15,434 nucleotides of DNA from Rhizobiaceae bacterium (lineage in GTDB: Bacteria > Pseudomonadota > Alphaproteobacteria > Rhizobiales > Rhizobiaceae): positions 1 to 15,434 of the forward strand of contig JACMIV010000113.1 in NCBI GenBank assembly GCA_014380965.1, written 5' to 3'. Below, one piece after another: positions 5,501-13,216 of this stretch. The position numbers and the translations under genes were made by a program. A model generated the notes under the pieces. The model saw nothing but the letters and a program-made list of their open reading frames with translations. It searched no databases and had not been told where the DNA came from. Position 1 is the stretch's first letter, and each line of letters opens with the position of its first letter.

Positions 5501-7545
5501 TAGATGCCCTCGATTTCGAGCGGCAGCTTGCGGTAGGTCGGCGTCATGAGCAGGCTCTCGGTATCGGCTTGCACCTCGACCTCGCGGAGCCTCGTGTATT
5601 TCCCCTGCGACGCCGCCTCGACGTCATGCTTGCCGCGCAGGATCGTCGGCCGTAGGAAGACGTAGAGCGTGCGCCGCGTGTCGGCCTTCTTCTTGCTGCG
5701 GAAGACGTTTCCGAGCAGCGGTACGTCGCCGAGGCCCGGGACCTTGGCGTCGCTCGACGTTTGATCATTGGTGATGAGGCCGCCGAGGACGATCGTGCTG
5801 CCGTTGTCGGCAAGGACCGTCGTCTGGATGCTGCGGCGGTTGGTGATGAGATCGGCGGCGCCCGGAACGTTCGCGTTCACCAGCGACGACACTTCCTGCG
5901 AGACCTCCAGCCGGATGACGTCGCCGTCGTTGATGCGCGGCAGGACGCGCATCGAGATGCCGACATTTTCGCGCGTGATCGTCGTGAAGGGCTGGATCGT
6001 ATTGCCCGGCGTCGTGAAGCTTCCCGTGCGAAACGGCACGTTCTGGCCGACGATGATCTCGGCCGACTGATTGTCGAGGGTAGTGAGGCTCGGCGTCGAC
6101 ATGAGGTTTGCCTTCGAAGAGCTGGCGAGCGCCTGGACGAGGATGCTGAAGTCGCCGCCGAAATTGGCGCCGATCGAGAGGCCGTCGGTCGACAGTGCCG
6201 CCGATGCCGGGACGCCAAGGAGCCTCAGGACGCTTTGAAGCGAGGTTCCGGAGTTCGAAAAGGAAGTCGCGGCGAGACCTCCCGACGCCCCCGTGTCGCC
6301 GATGCCGAGCTGGACTCCGAACTGTTCGGCGATGTCGCCGGAGATTTCGACGATTGCCGCCTCGATCATCACCTGCGGGCGGCGGATGTCGAGGGAAGCC
6401 ACAAGTTCCTCGACCTGCGCGACGGCCGTCGGGTTGCCCCGCGCGACGATTGCGTTGATGTCGGGTGCCGTTTCGACCGCGATCCCGTTTCCAGAAAAGC
6501 CGCTCGATCCGGAGGACTGGCCGCTTCCACCGCTCGACCGCGACGGCTGGCTCTGCTGGCGGGATGCCGTGGCCGTGCCGAGGATCTGCTCGCTGAGACC
6601 GCCCGATCCGCCGCCGCCGTCGATGCCGAAAGTCGGCTCGGGCTCGGATAGCGCCCGCGCAACGGGGTTGGTGACGCCGGCCCCGCCTCCGGTGAGCCCG
6701 CGCAAGACGTTGATGACGGATTCGGCGTCGGCGTATTTCAGCCGGATGACCCGCGTCGTCGTCGCGCCCTCGCCGGGCTTGTCGAGGCCGGCGATCAGTT
6801 CGCGGGCCTGCGAGATGAGTTCGCCGCTGCCCTTGACGAGAAGCGTGTTGGAACGCTCGTCGACCGAGACGCGCATGGTGTCACCGAGAATTTCGGAGAG
6901 GACGTTCGCGGCGGCGGCCGCGTTGGCGTAGCGCAGCCGGAACGTCGCATAGCCGCTGCCGTCGCCGGCATCGAGCGACAGCGCGAGGCTCTCCACGCGC
7001 CGGACGTTCTCGGCGCTGTCGGTGATGACGATCGCGTTCGGGCGCTCCAGCGCCTCGAGGATGCCGAAGGAGGCGACGAGGGGCTTCAGCACGCGGAGCG
7101 CCTCTGCAGAGGGCAGATTGCGAAGCCTTACGAGACGTGTGACGAAATCCTGGGAATCCGGGGTTCCGGTGCGATCGATCGTCGTTCCGCCCTGAGCCGC
7201 CGATGTCTGCGGCACCACGCGCCAGACTTGCCCCGACCGCACGGCGGCAAATCCGTTGACGCGCAGCACCGATTGGAAGAGCGACCAGACCTCCTCGCCG
7301 TCGAGCGGCTCCGAGGAGATGACGGTCACCTTGCCGGCGACCTTCGGATCGAGCACCAGAGTACGCCCGGTCATTCGCGAGATCTGCTCGGCAAACACCT
7401 GGATATCGGTGTCACGAAGGTTGATGACGAAGGTCTCGCCGCCGACGGCCGTCTGCGCATACCCCCCGCGCACATCGGCCGCGATCACGGCGACGAGCAT
7501 CAGGACGGTCAGGACGGCACGCGACAGGATACTCAATACACTCAC
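5497..7545 (-). CDS. gspD: T2SS outer-membrane secretin GspD
   Basis: This 682-residue protein forms the multimeric outer-membrane channel through which folded proteins leave the periplasm. A Sec signal covers about 1-30 (GGYA|QT). Domain N0 spans about 38-112, N1 about 132-192, N2 about 198-256 and N3 about 263-388. The secretin domain runs about 390-640, with IEAAIVEISGD, the VPFRTGSF gate-region motif near 504-511, and VPGLGDVPLLGNVFR near the end of the barrel. N3 carries a long Gly/Ser/Gln-rich insertion (about 310-354). No C-terminal pilotin-binding extension is obvious. The longest reading starts at GTG 7545; TTG at 7536 (codon 4) has better spacing from the AGAGG upstream and may be the real start. 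It follows gspC after 34 bases and overlaps the DUF4198 start. Confidence 0.96.
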   Translation of the reverse strand: MSVLSILSRAVLTVLMLVAVIAADVRGGYAQTAVGGETFVINLRDTDIQVFAEQISRMTGRTLVLDPKVAGKVTVISSEPLDGEEVWSLFQSVLRVNGFAAVRSGQVWRVVPQTSAAQGGTTIDRTGTPDSQDFVTRLVRLRNLPSAEALRVLKPLVASFGILEALERPNAIVITDSAENVRRVESLALSLDAGDGSGYATFRLRYANAAAAANVLSEILGDTMRVSVDERSNTLLVKGSGELISQARELIAGLDKPGEGATTTRVIRLKYADAESVINVLRGLTGGGAGVTNPVARALSEPEPTFGIDGGGGSGGLSEQILGTATASRQQSQPSRSSGGSGQSSGSSGFSGNGIAVETAPDINAIVARGNPTAVAQVEELVASLDIRRPQVMIEAAIVEISGDIAEQFGVQLGIGDTGASGGLAATSFSNSGTSLQSVLRLLGVPASAALSTDGLSIGANFGGDFSILVQALASSSKANLMSTPSLTTLDNQSAEIIVGQNVPFRTGSFTTPGNTIQPFTTITRENVGISMRVLPRINDGDVIRLEVSQEVSSLVNANVPGAADLITNRRSIQTTVLADNGSTIVLGGLITNDQTSSDAKVPGLGDVPLLGNVFRSKKKADTRRTLYVFLRPTILRGKHDVEAASQGKYTRLREVEVQADTESLLMTPTYRKLPLEIEGIY

Positions 7546-7579
7546 CTCTGGATGATGAAACTCGGCGTCGCGGTGATCT

Positions 7580-8410
7580 CTATTTGAGCGGGAAAGACAT
7601 GAAGACTGGGCGACCCTCGCGCATCACCTCGATCCGCACTTGTCCCGAAGCAATGATCGTGTCCATCAGCAGGCGGTCGCGTTCGATGTCGCCGACCCGC
7701 TCCCCATTGACTTTGGATATCAAATCGCCCGGACGCAAACCAGCGCGCAGGACAGTCGAGGTGGCGTTCTGATCGACCCTGTAACCATCCTGCGACACGG
7801 AAAGCCCGACGCTGTCGAGCAGCGATTTCGGGTTGTGGGTGATCCGGCGGCGATATTCTTCGAGAACCGGGGTCTGCGTGCTGCGCGGAACGGCACCGAC
7901 CGCTGGAAGTCCGCTGTTGGTGATTCCGGCCACGATGTTGGCAACGCCGGAGGGCTTCTGGGCGGGGTTTGGAAAGGACAGCGACTCCACGCTGCCGCCG
8001 ACCCGCAGCATGACCTTGTCGTTCATGACTTCGAGAACCGTCGCCCGCCCCTCCACCGAGTCGCCGACGCCGTAGATCTCGGCGCGACCGGCATTCGAGG
8101 CGATCACCGCGATCGAAGCCTCGGGCGCAGCGACGACGACGCCGTGCAGAACGAGGCCGAGGCTCGTCTCCTTCGCCGCCTCGACGACGACGGGCGCGGC
8201 GGCCGTTCCGAAAGGCGCTAGCCTGATGATCGGCGCGGTCTCCACCGCCCGGTCTTGCCGAGGTTCGGCAAAGGCCGTCGCGATGTCCAGAACCTGCGTT
8301 CCGGTCTGACCGGACAGCGACCATGTCAGCGTCGCGGCCGCCCGCGCGACGGCGACGACGAAGATGCAGGAGAGGAGCCGCAAGCCCCAGCGACCGAGCG
8401 TTTCGATCAT
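7580..8410 (-). CDS. gspC: T2SS inner-membrane clamp protein GspC with PDZ domain
   Basis: This 276-residue protein links the inner-membrane platform to the secretin and helps recruit cargo. It has a short cytoplasmic start, one transmembrane helix (about 10-28), the periplasmic homology region (about 82-147, with LGLVLHGVVVA and a YGVGDSVEG turn) and a C-terminal PDZ domain (about 205-275, with AGLRPGDLISKVNG). The ATG at 8410-8408 overlaps the gspI stop as ATGA; the same frame is open further upstream but that part lies within gspI. The PDZ-type C-terminus, as opposed to the coiled coil found in some GspC proteins, is the common arrangement. Confidence 0.92.
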   Translation of the reverse strand: MIETLGRWGLRLLSCIFVVAVARAAATLTWSLSGQTGTQVLDIATAFAEPRQDRAVETAPIIRLAPFGTAAAPVVVEAAKETSLGLVLHGVVVAAPEASIAVIASNAGRAEIYGVGDSVEGRATVLEVMNDKVMLRVGGSVESLSFPNPAQKPSGVANIVAGITNSGLPAVGAVPRSTQTPVLEEYRRRITHNPKSLLDSVGLSVSQDGYRVDQNATSTVLRAGLRPGDLISKVNGERVGDIERDRLLMDTIIASGQVRIEVMREGRPVFMSFPLK

Positions 8411-8796
8411 GGCTCTCTGCCGGCGACGTCGAGAAAACCGGTGAGGACGCTGGCCGGGCCCGCGGTACCCGCCTCCACGACCGAAAGCGTCACGGCGGCG
8501 AGATCGGGGTCCTCGGTTTGCGAAAAGACGTAGCGCACCTCCCAGTCCCGACCCAGCATCGATGCCGTCTGCGGCTCCTCCGGAATGGGACCATTCGAAA
8601 CAGCAAGATCGGCAAGCGCATTCTCGCCGACCCAAAGCGCGATCGCCCGAGTTTCGAGCCCGTCGATGCGGCCGACCTGCGCCTCCGACACCCCGATGAG
8701 CGTCACTGCGGACAAGGCAAGGATGGTCATCGCGATCAGCGCCTCGATTACCGTGAAGCCGGCATTCGCGTCGGTGGGCCGGCGCGGGTCGGTCAT
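8407..8796 (-). CDS. gspI: T2SS minor pseudopilin GspI
   Basis: This 129-residue protein has a prepilin leader ending ANAG|FTVIEALIAM (cleavage after G13), with the conserved Glu at mature position 5 followed by a hydrophobic helix. The mature part has the GspI-like pattern of ALWVGENALADL and a WEVRYVF strand. Minor pseudopilins cap the T2SS pseudopilus; GspI normally works with GspJ and GspK, neither of which is in the window. The ATG at 8796-8794 overlaps the gspH stop as ATGA. A longer reading from 8847 would run into gspH and push the prepilin motif far inside, so it was not chosen. Identity as I rather than another minor pseudopilin rests on order and the N-terminal helix. Confidence 0.85.
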   Translation of the reverse strand: MTDPRRPTDANAGFTVIEALIAMTILALSAVTLIGVSEAQVGRIDGLETRAIALWVGENALADLAVSNGPIPEEPQTASMLGRDWEVRYVFSQTEDPDLAAVTLSVVEAGTAGPASVLTGFLDVAGREP

Positions 8797-9257
8797 GGCG
8801 CTACGCGCGCGGCGCGCGAGGCAAGACCATCGTTCGAAACGCGCCATGCCCCGCCGGAACCGGAAAATACGATCTCAGCGCCTTCGCTAACGGCGTCCGG
8901 CCGGATGGGCAGGCGCCCGAGGCTCGGTTCGACATCCACGGCGATCCCTTCCGCCATGACATGGCGCGACCCCAGCATTTCACTGGGATGCCGTCTCCAA
9001 GCATTGCCCTCGTCCGACCAGACGTCAACGCCATAGCTCGCGCCGTCGAGGCGCAGCGAGAGGTCGGCGCCGGTGAGCAGGGCCTCGTCGGAAGCCATGG
9101 AGAGCCGGTTGGCAAGGAGCCTGGCTTCCGCCTCCAGCCGGTCGGTGCGCTCGCCCGAGCCGAATGACAACATCGTGAGACCGGTCATGGTGGCGAGAAG
9201 CGCGAGGACGACGAGGACTTCGAGGAGCGAAAAGCCCGCCTCGCCGTGGCGTGTCAT
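8793..9257 (-). CDS. gspH: T2SS minor pseudopilin GspH
   Basis: This 154-residue protein has a prepilin leader MTRHGEAG|FSLLEVLVVLALLA, Glu at mature position 5, and a long hydrophobic helix. The mature body has the GspH pattern: RLEAEARLLANRLSMASDEALLTG, a conserved LSLRLDGASYGVDVW strand pair, and an IVFSGSGGAWRVSNDG hairpin close to the C-terminus. It is predicted to sit between the tip complex and the GspG shaft in the pseudopilus. The ATG at 9257-9255 overlaps the gspG stop as ATGA, and its own stop overlaps the gspI start in the same way. Confidence 0.9.
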   Translation of the reverse strand: MTRHGEAGFSLLEVLVVLALLATMTGLTMLSFGSGERTDRLEAEARLLANRLSMASDEALLTGADLSLRLDGASYGVDVWSDEGNAWRRHPSEMLGSRHVMAEGIAVDVEPSLGRLPIRPDAVSEGAEIVFSGSGGAWRVSNDGLASRAARVAP

Positions 9258-9793
9258 GGCCGCACCGGATCGCGGTTGGAGATGTCGGCGTTCAGCCCCT
9301 CTCCGCCCGCTTGACCGTCCGCCCCGTAGGACATGAGGTCGAACCCGGCGGATTCGCCGGGACTGCGATAGACGTAGGGCTGCCCCCAGGGATCGACCGG
9401 CGCCTGCGTGAGGTAGCCGCCCTCGCTCCAGTTGACGGGCTGCGGCGACTGTGTCGGCTTTTCGACCAGGGCGTCGAGACCCTGGCGTGTCGTCGGATAT
9501 TGCCGGTTGTCGAGCCTATAAAGTTCGAGCGCGCTGCCGATGGATTTGAGGTCGGTGCGCGCCACGGTCAGCCTTGCTTCGTCCGGGCGACCGATCACGT
9601 TCGGCACCACGACTGCGGCGACGATGGCGATGATGACGAGCACGATCATCATCTCGATCAGCGTTACGCCGCTTTCGCCGTCCCGATCCCGGTCCAGGTT
9701 CGAATCTGCGCTCCGTCCTGCTTGCCGCTGTGCCGCGCTCCGCATCCCGAAGCCTGCCGACAGGGTATCGTCAGAATTACCGCCTGCCTTCAT
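9254..9793 (-). CDS. gspG: T2SS major pseudopilin GspG
   Basis: This 179-residue protein is the pseudopilus shaft subunit. The prepilin site is GESG|VTLIEMMIVLVIIAI (cleavage after G42), with Glu at mature position 5. The mature protein (137 residues) keeps family landmarks: VARTDLKSIGSALELYRLDN, QYPTTRQGLDALV, DPWGQPYVYRSPG, and the calcium-site loop SYGADGQAGGEGLNADI. Two features are odd. The leader is 42 residues if the first ATG (9793) is used, and the first mature residue is Val, not Phe or Met. An internal ATG at codon 17 (9745) would shorten the leader to 26 residues. It is the first gene of the leftward operon, with a GGA four bases before the start and the divergent gspL on the other side of a 160-base gap. 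Confidence 0.93.
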   Translation of the reverse strand: MKAGGNSDDTLSAGFGMRSAAQRQAGRSADSNLDRDRDGESGVTLIEMMIVLVIIAIVAAVVVPNVIGRPDEARLTVARTDLKSIGSALELYRLDNRQYPTTRQGLDALVEKPTQSPQPVNWSEGGYLTQAPVDPWGQPYVYRSPGESAGFDLMSYGADGQAGGEGLNADISNRDPVRP

Positions 9794-9953
9794 CGATCCG
9801 TCATTTCCCTCTTCCGGCGCCTTGCAAGTACGCCGCCCCGACCCGGCGTGACAATATTTACGATGTGTGGTCTAAAAAAGTTTCGCGCGACGCGACGTCC
9901 GGGCGCAAATTCGGTCGGACATCGTCGGCAAGGCGTCCATCGGAGCAAGGGTC
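9794..9953. promoter_or_regulatory. Divergent promoter region between the two T2SS operons
   Basis: The 160 bases between gspG and gspL hold the only sizeable AT-rich spot in the locus (about 9850-9882). For the rightward operon, GTGACA (9848-9853) and TCTAAA (9871-9876) are spaced by exactly 17 bases, matching 5/6 and 4/6 of the sigma-70 consensus. For the leftward operon a weaker arrangement reads through the same AT-rich patch (T-run near 9875-9880, TATTGT near 9852-9857). Opposing transcription would therefore share the same DNA, so a single regulator could control the whole secretion system. No clear operator palindrome was seen. Confidence 0.5.
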
Positions 9954-11111
9954 ATGAGCCGGATCGGAGCAGAACCCGCCCCGCGGCTGGACGCCGTCGT
10001 TCCGTCTGTACGCGGCGGAGAGATCGTCTGGGACGCGGAGCCGATCCCAGGAGCGATGGCTCTCCTGGCCGGCCGCAGGCCTTGCGTGCTCGTGCCGGGC
10101 GAAGAGGTTCTCGCCACCGCCGTCGACCTGCCGCTCGCCTCTCACCGACAGAGGCTGGACGCCGTCGGCTTCGCCGTTGAAGGCATTCTTGCCCAGCCTC
10201 TCGCCCAGGTTCACGTGGCGCTCGGACCGCAGATCGCGCCGAAGCGTTATCTCGCCGTGATGACCGCGCACGAGACGATGGCGGAGTGGACCCGTCTCCT
10301 GAAGGCGGCAGGCTTGCCGCAAGCGCGTCTCTTGCCCGATTTCCTCGCCCTGCCGAGCGTCATCGAAGGCGGCTGGACGGTGTTTGTAGAGGGAGGGCGG
10401 GCCGTCGTGCGGCGAGCCGACCTTTCCGGCTTTTCGACCAGGCTCTCGACGCTGCCGGCCGCGTGGCGGCTGGCGGGATGTCCGCCGATCGCCTCCTGCG
10501 GAGAGCCGCTGGAGGCGCTGTTCCTCGCAAGCCGCGTCGAGATCGCAACGCCGCTCGTGGCGGATCCGGTCGCTGCCGAATTCACCCTCGGGCAGGGCGT
10601 CTATGCGACGTCGGCGTTTCAGGGTTCCGGCGTCCTCGGCCGGGCTGGCTGGATCTGCGCCCTCGGGCTTGCCGCGCTCGGCATCATCAACGTCGCCGAC
10701 ACGCTTGCCTTGAAGCGGCTCGCGTCCGACCGGCGGGAAGCAGCGCAGGCGGAGATCTCGCGCGTCGCGCCTGGCACCAATCCTGCTGACGATATCGAGG
10801 TGCAGCTCGGCCGCATCCTGCCGGACTCGGAGGGCGAGCGCACCGGCCGGTTCCTGCCGCTCTTTGCCGCCGTTGCCGAAGCCTTGGAGGCGGAAGCGGG
10901 AGGGATCGTCGTCGAAAGCCTGACCTACGATGCGGGCGACGGCCAGCTCGGATTCGAAGTGGCGGCCGAAAGCCTTGCCGCCCTCCAGCGGATCGAGGCG
11001 ACGCTCACCAATGCGGGGCTCGCGGCTTCGAGCGGCGTCGCCACGGCCGAAAGCGGCGGAGCGAAGGTCCGCATCGTCATCGAGGACACGCGAGGGGCGG
11101 CGGGCTCATGA
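9954..11111 (+). CDS. gspL: T2SS inner-membrane platform protein GspL
   Basis: This 385-residue protein is the bitopic platform protein that docks the GspE ATPase from the cytoplasmic side. Residues about 30-225 form the actin-like cytoplasmic domain (VLVPGEEVLATAVDLP at its start, YLAVMTAHETMAEW in the middle). A transmembrane helix follows at about 230-250 (GWICALGLAALGIINVADTL). The C-terminal periplasmic part (about 255-375) has a helix then a ferredoxin-like fold with VESLTYDAGDGQLGFEV. The ATG is preceded by GGAGCAAGGG. It is the first gene of the rightward operon and overlaps gspM by ATGA (11108-11111). GspL sequences diverge widely, so identity rests on architecture plus position before gspM-E-F. 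Confidence 0.88.
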   Translation: MSRIGAEPAPRLDAVVPSVRGGEIVWDAEPIPGAMALLAGRRPCVLVPGEEVLATAVDLPLASHRQRLDAVGFAVEGILAQPLAQVHVALGPQIAPKRYLAVMTAHETMAEWTRLLKAAGLPQARLLPDFLALPSVIEGGWTVFVEGGRAVVRRADLSGFSTRLSTLPAAWRLAGCPPIASCGEPLEALFLASRVEIATPLVADPVAAEFTLGQGVYATSAFQGSGVLGRAGWICALGLAALGIINVADTLALKRLASDRREAAQAEISRVAPGTNPADDIEVQLGRILPDSEGERTGRFLPLFAAVAEALEAEAGGIVVESLTYDAGDGQLGFEVAAESLAALQRIEATLTNAGLAASSGVATAESGGAKVRIVIEDTRGAAGS

Positions 11112-11662
11112 ACCTCCTGTCGCGCATTGCCGAAACGATCTTCGGTCTTCGTGCCCGGCTGGCCTTCCCGTCGCCGCGCTCATCCTTGGGCGGCGAAGCG
11201 GCGTCTCGCCTCGTCGAATGGTATGCGGGCCGGGACCGCCGCGAGCGCATCCTCCTTCTCGTCGGCTCCGTCGTCGTGGCGGTCTATGTCGCTTTTGCCG
11301 GCGTCTGGCAGCCGCTGTCCGCGATGCGCGAGACGGCGCTGGCCGACATCGCGAAATACGAGGCGGTGGCGGCCCGCATCACCGCCGCCGGTACGAACCT
11401 GTCGCTGGCAGTGCTGCCGAGCGCGGCTTTGCCGGACGCGGCCGTCATCACCGAAAGCGCGACCGTCATCGGCCTTACCATCCGCCGGCTCGAACCCGAG
11501 GGCGATCGGACGCGGATCGAGGTCGAGGACGCGGACTTCGCGGTGCTCGTCGACTGGCTGGCACGCCTCGAAACCGAGCATGCGCTGCACGTCGCGACGA
11601 TCGAGATCGATCGACGGCCGCCCCCGGGCATCGTGTCGGCCCGACTTTCCGTCGAGAGGTAG
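11108..11662 (+). CDS. gspM: T2SS inner-membrane platform protein GspM
   Basis: This 184-residue protein partners GspL in the inner-membrane platform. It has a cytoplasmic N-terminus with the motif WYAGRDRRER just before the single transmembrane helix (about 48-67), then a periplasmic helix and a small ferredoxin-like domain ending IVSARLSVER. The W-x-x-R-x-x-R-E-R pattern ahead of the helix is typical of GspM. The start overlaps the gspL stop and the stop lies 10 bases before gspE. Length is normal for the family (about 160-190). Confidence 0.88.
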   Translation: MNLLSRIAETIFGLRARLAFPSPRSSLGGEAASRLVEWYAGRDRRERILLLVGSVVVAVYVAFAGVWQPLSAMRETALADIAKYEAVAARITAAGTNLSLAVLPSAALPDAAVITESATVIGLTIRRLEPEGDRTRIEVEDADFAVLVDWLARLETEHALHVATIEIDRRPPPGIVSARLSVER

Positions 11663-11672
11663 GCAAAGAGAC

Positions 11673-13211
11673 ATGAGCGCATCCGCGATCGAAGCCTTCG
11701 ATGACGCCGACCAGGAGCCCGCTTACACCGGCTCGGCGCCGGTCCTCCCCTATCCTTTTGCGCGCGCCCATGGCGCGGTGCTGCGGCGGCAGGGGGACGG
11801 CCTCGTGCAATGCGTCCACCGGCCGGCACTCTCGCTCGACGCCTTTCTCGAGATCCAGCGCGTCGCCGGCTCGGACTTGTCTCTCCTCGAAGTCGAGGAG
11901 AGCGAGTTCGAGAAGGTGATGGGCCAGGAATACAGGAACAGCGCGACGGAAGCTGCGGAGGAGGCGGCCGCCGCCGACACAGACCTTGCCGCACTTGCCG
12001 ACAGCGCGGCCGCGGTCGACGATCTCCTGGATCAGCGCAACGACGCGCCCGTGGTTCGCCTCATCAACGCCCTCCTGCTCGAAGCGGTCAAGGAAGGCGC
12101 ATCCGACATCCACATCGAGACGCACGAGCGCCGCCTCGCGGTCCGTTTCCGCGTCGACGGCGTCCTTCGCAAGATGATCGAGCCCAAGCGCAGCCTCGCC
12201 CCGCTCCTCGTCAGTCGCATCAAGGTCATGGCGCGCCTCGACATCGCCGAGAAGCGCCTGCCCCAGGACGGGCGCGTCTCGCTGCGCGTCGGGGATCACG
12301 AGGTCGACGTGCGTGTCTCGACCATCCCCTCGCAGTACGGCGAGCGCGTCGTCATGCGTCTCCTCGACCGCGACGCGACGCGGCCTGGCTGCGACGCGAT
12401 CGGCATGGGCGAGCGCGACCAGGCGGTCTTCGAGCGCATGCTCCGCCGGCCGGAAGGCATCCTTCTCGTCACGGGCCCCACCGGCTCGGGCAAGACGACG
12501 ACGCTCTACGCCGCGCTCGGCGACCTCAACGACAATGTCCGCAACATCATGACGGTCGAGGATCCGATCGAGTACACGATGGAGGGGATCGGCCAGACGC
12601 AGGTGAACCCGCGCACCGACCTGACCTTCGCGCGGGGCCTGCGCGCGATCCTGCGCCAGGACCCCGACGTCATCATGGTGGGCGAGATCCGCGACGGGGA
12701 GACGGCGCAGGTCGCCGTCCAGGCGAGCATGACCGGCCATCTCGTCCTCTCGACGCTCCACACCAACAGCGCCATCGGCTCGGTCACCCGGCTCATCGAC
12801 ATGGGCGTCGAGCGCTTCCTGCTTGCGCCGATGCTGACCGGGCTCATCGCCCAGCGCCTCGGGCGAACGCTCTGCGCCGAATGCCGGGTGCCCGACCGGG
12901 CGTCGGCGATCGATCGCGACCTCCTCGGCGGCAAGATCGAGATCGGCGCTCCGCTGTTTCGGCCGCTCGGCTGTCCGGCGTGCTTCGGCAACGGCTATCG
13001 CGGGCGGACCGGCATCTACGAAGTCGTCGAGATCGATTCGGAGAGGGAGGCGCTGATCCACAACGGCGTGGCAGAGGCCGAGCTCGTCGAGGCGGCGCGC
13101 CGGAAGGGCCCGAGCCTTCTCGAAGACGGCGCCCGCAAGGTGGCGGCGGGGCTCACCTCGGTCGAGGAAGTCACGCGCGTCTCGCAGGCCGAAGCGGCGC
13201 CGGGGGTCTGA
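11673..13211 (+). CDS. gspE: T2SS assembly ATPase GspE
   Basis: This 512-residue protein is the cytoplasmic hexameric ATPase that powers pseudopilus assembly. The N-terminal domain (about 1-110) binds GspL. The second N-domain starts near VVRLINALLLEA and contains ASDIHIE. The Walker A motif GPTGSGKTT lies at 268-276, an Asp box follows (VEDPIEY), Walker B is in RQDPDVIMVGEIRD, and the His box is in GHLVLSTLHTN. A zinc-binding tetracysteine motif is intact: C401-x2-C404-x29-C434-x2-C437, as in canonical GspE. The ATG at 11673 follows an AAAGAG and fits the family start; the frame is open further upstream through gspM but is not coding there. It is separated from gspF by only 5 bases. Confidence 0.96.
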   Translation: MSASAIEAFDDADQEPAYTGSAPVLPYPFARAHGAVLRRQGDGLVQCVHRPALSLDAFLEIQRVAGSDLSLLEVEESEFEKVMGQEYRNSATEAAEEAAAADTDLAALADSAAAVDDLLDQRNDAPVVRLINALLLEAVKEGASDIHIETHERRLAVRFRVDGVLRKMIEPKRSLAPLLVSRIKVMARLDIAEKRLPQDGRVSLRVGDHEVDVRVSTIPSQYGERVVMRLLDRDATRPGCDAIGMGERDQAVFERMLRRPEGILLVTGPTGSGKTTTLYAALGDLNDNVRNIMTVEDPIEYTMEGIGQTQVNPRTDLTFARGLRAILRQDPDVIMVGEIRDGETAQVAVQASMTGHLVLSTLHTNSAIGSVTRLIDMGVERFLLAPMLTGLIAQRLGRTLCAECRVPDRASAIDRDLLGGKIEIGAPLFRPLGCPACFGNGYRGRTGIYEVVEIDSEREALIHNGVAEAELVEAARRKGPSLLEDGARKVAAGLTSVEEVTRVSQAEAAPGV

Positions 13212-13216
13212 TCGGT

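Noticed and set aside
11810..13216. Upstream extension of the gspF frame through gspE
   Set aside because: Out-of-frame reading of gspE; GspF begins with its typical MAAFLFRAVDAAGR at 13217.
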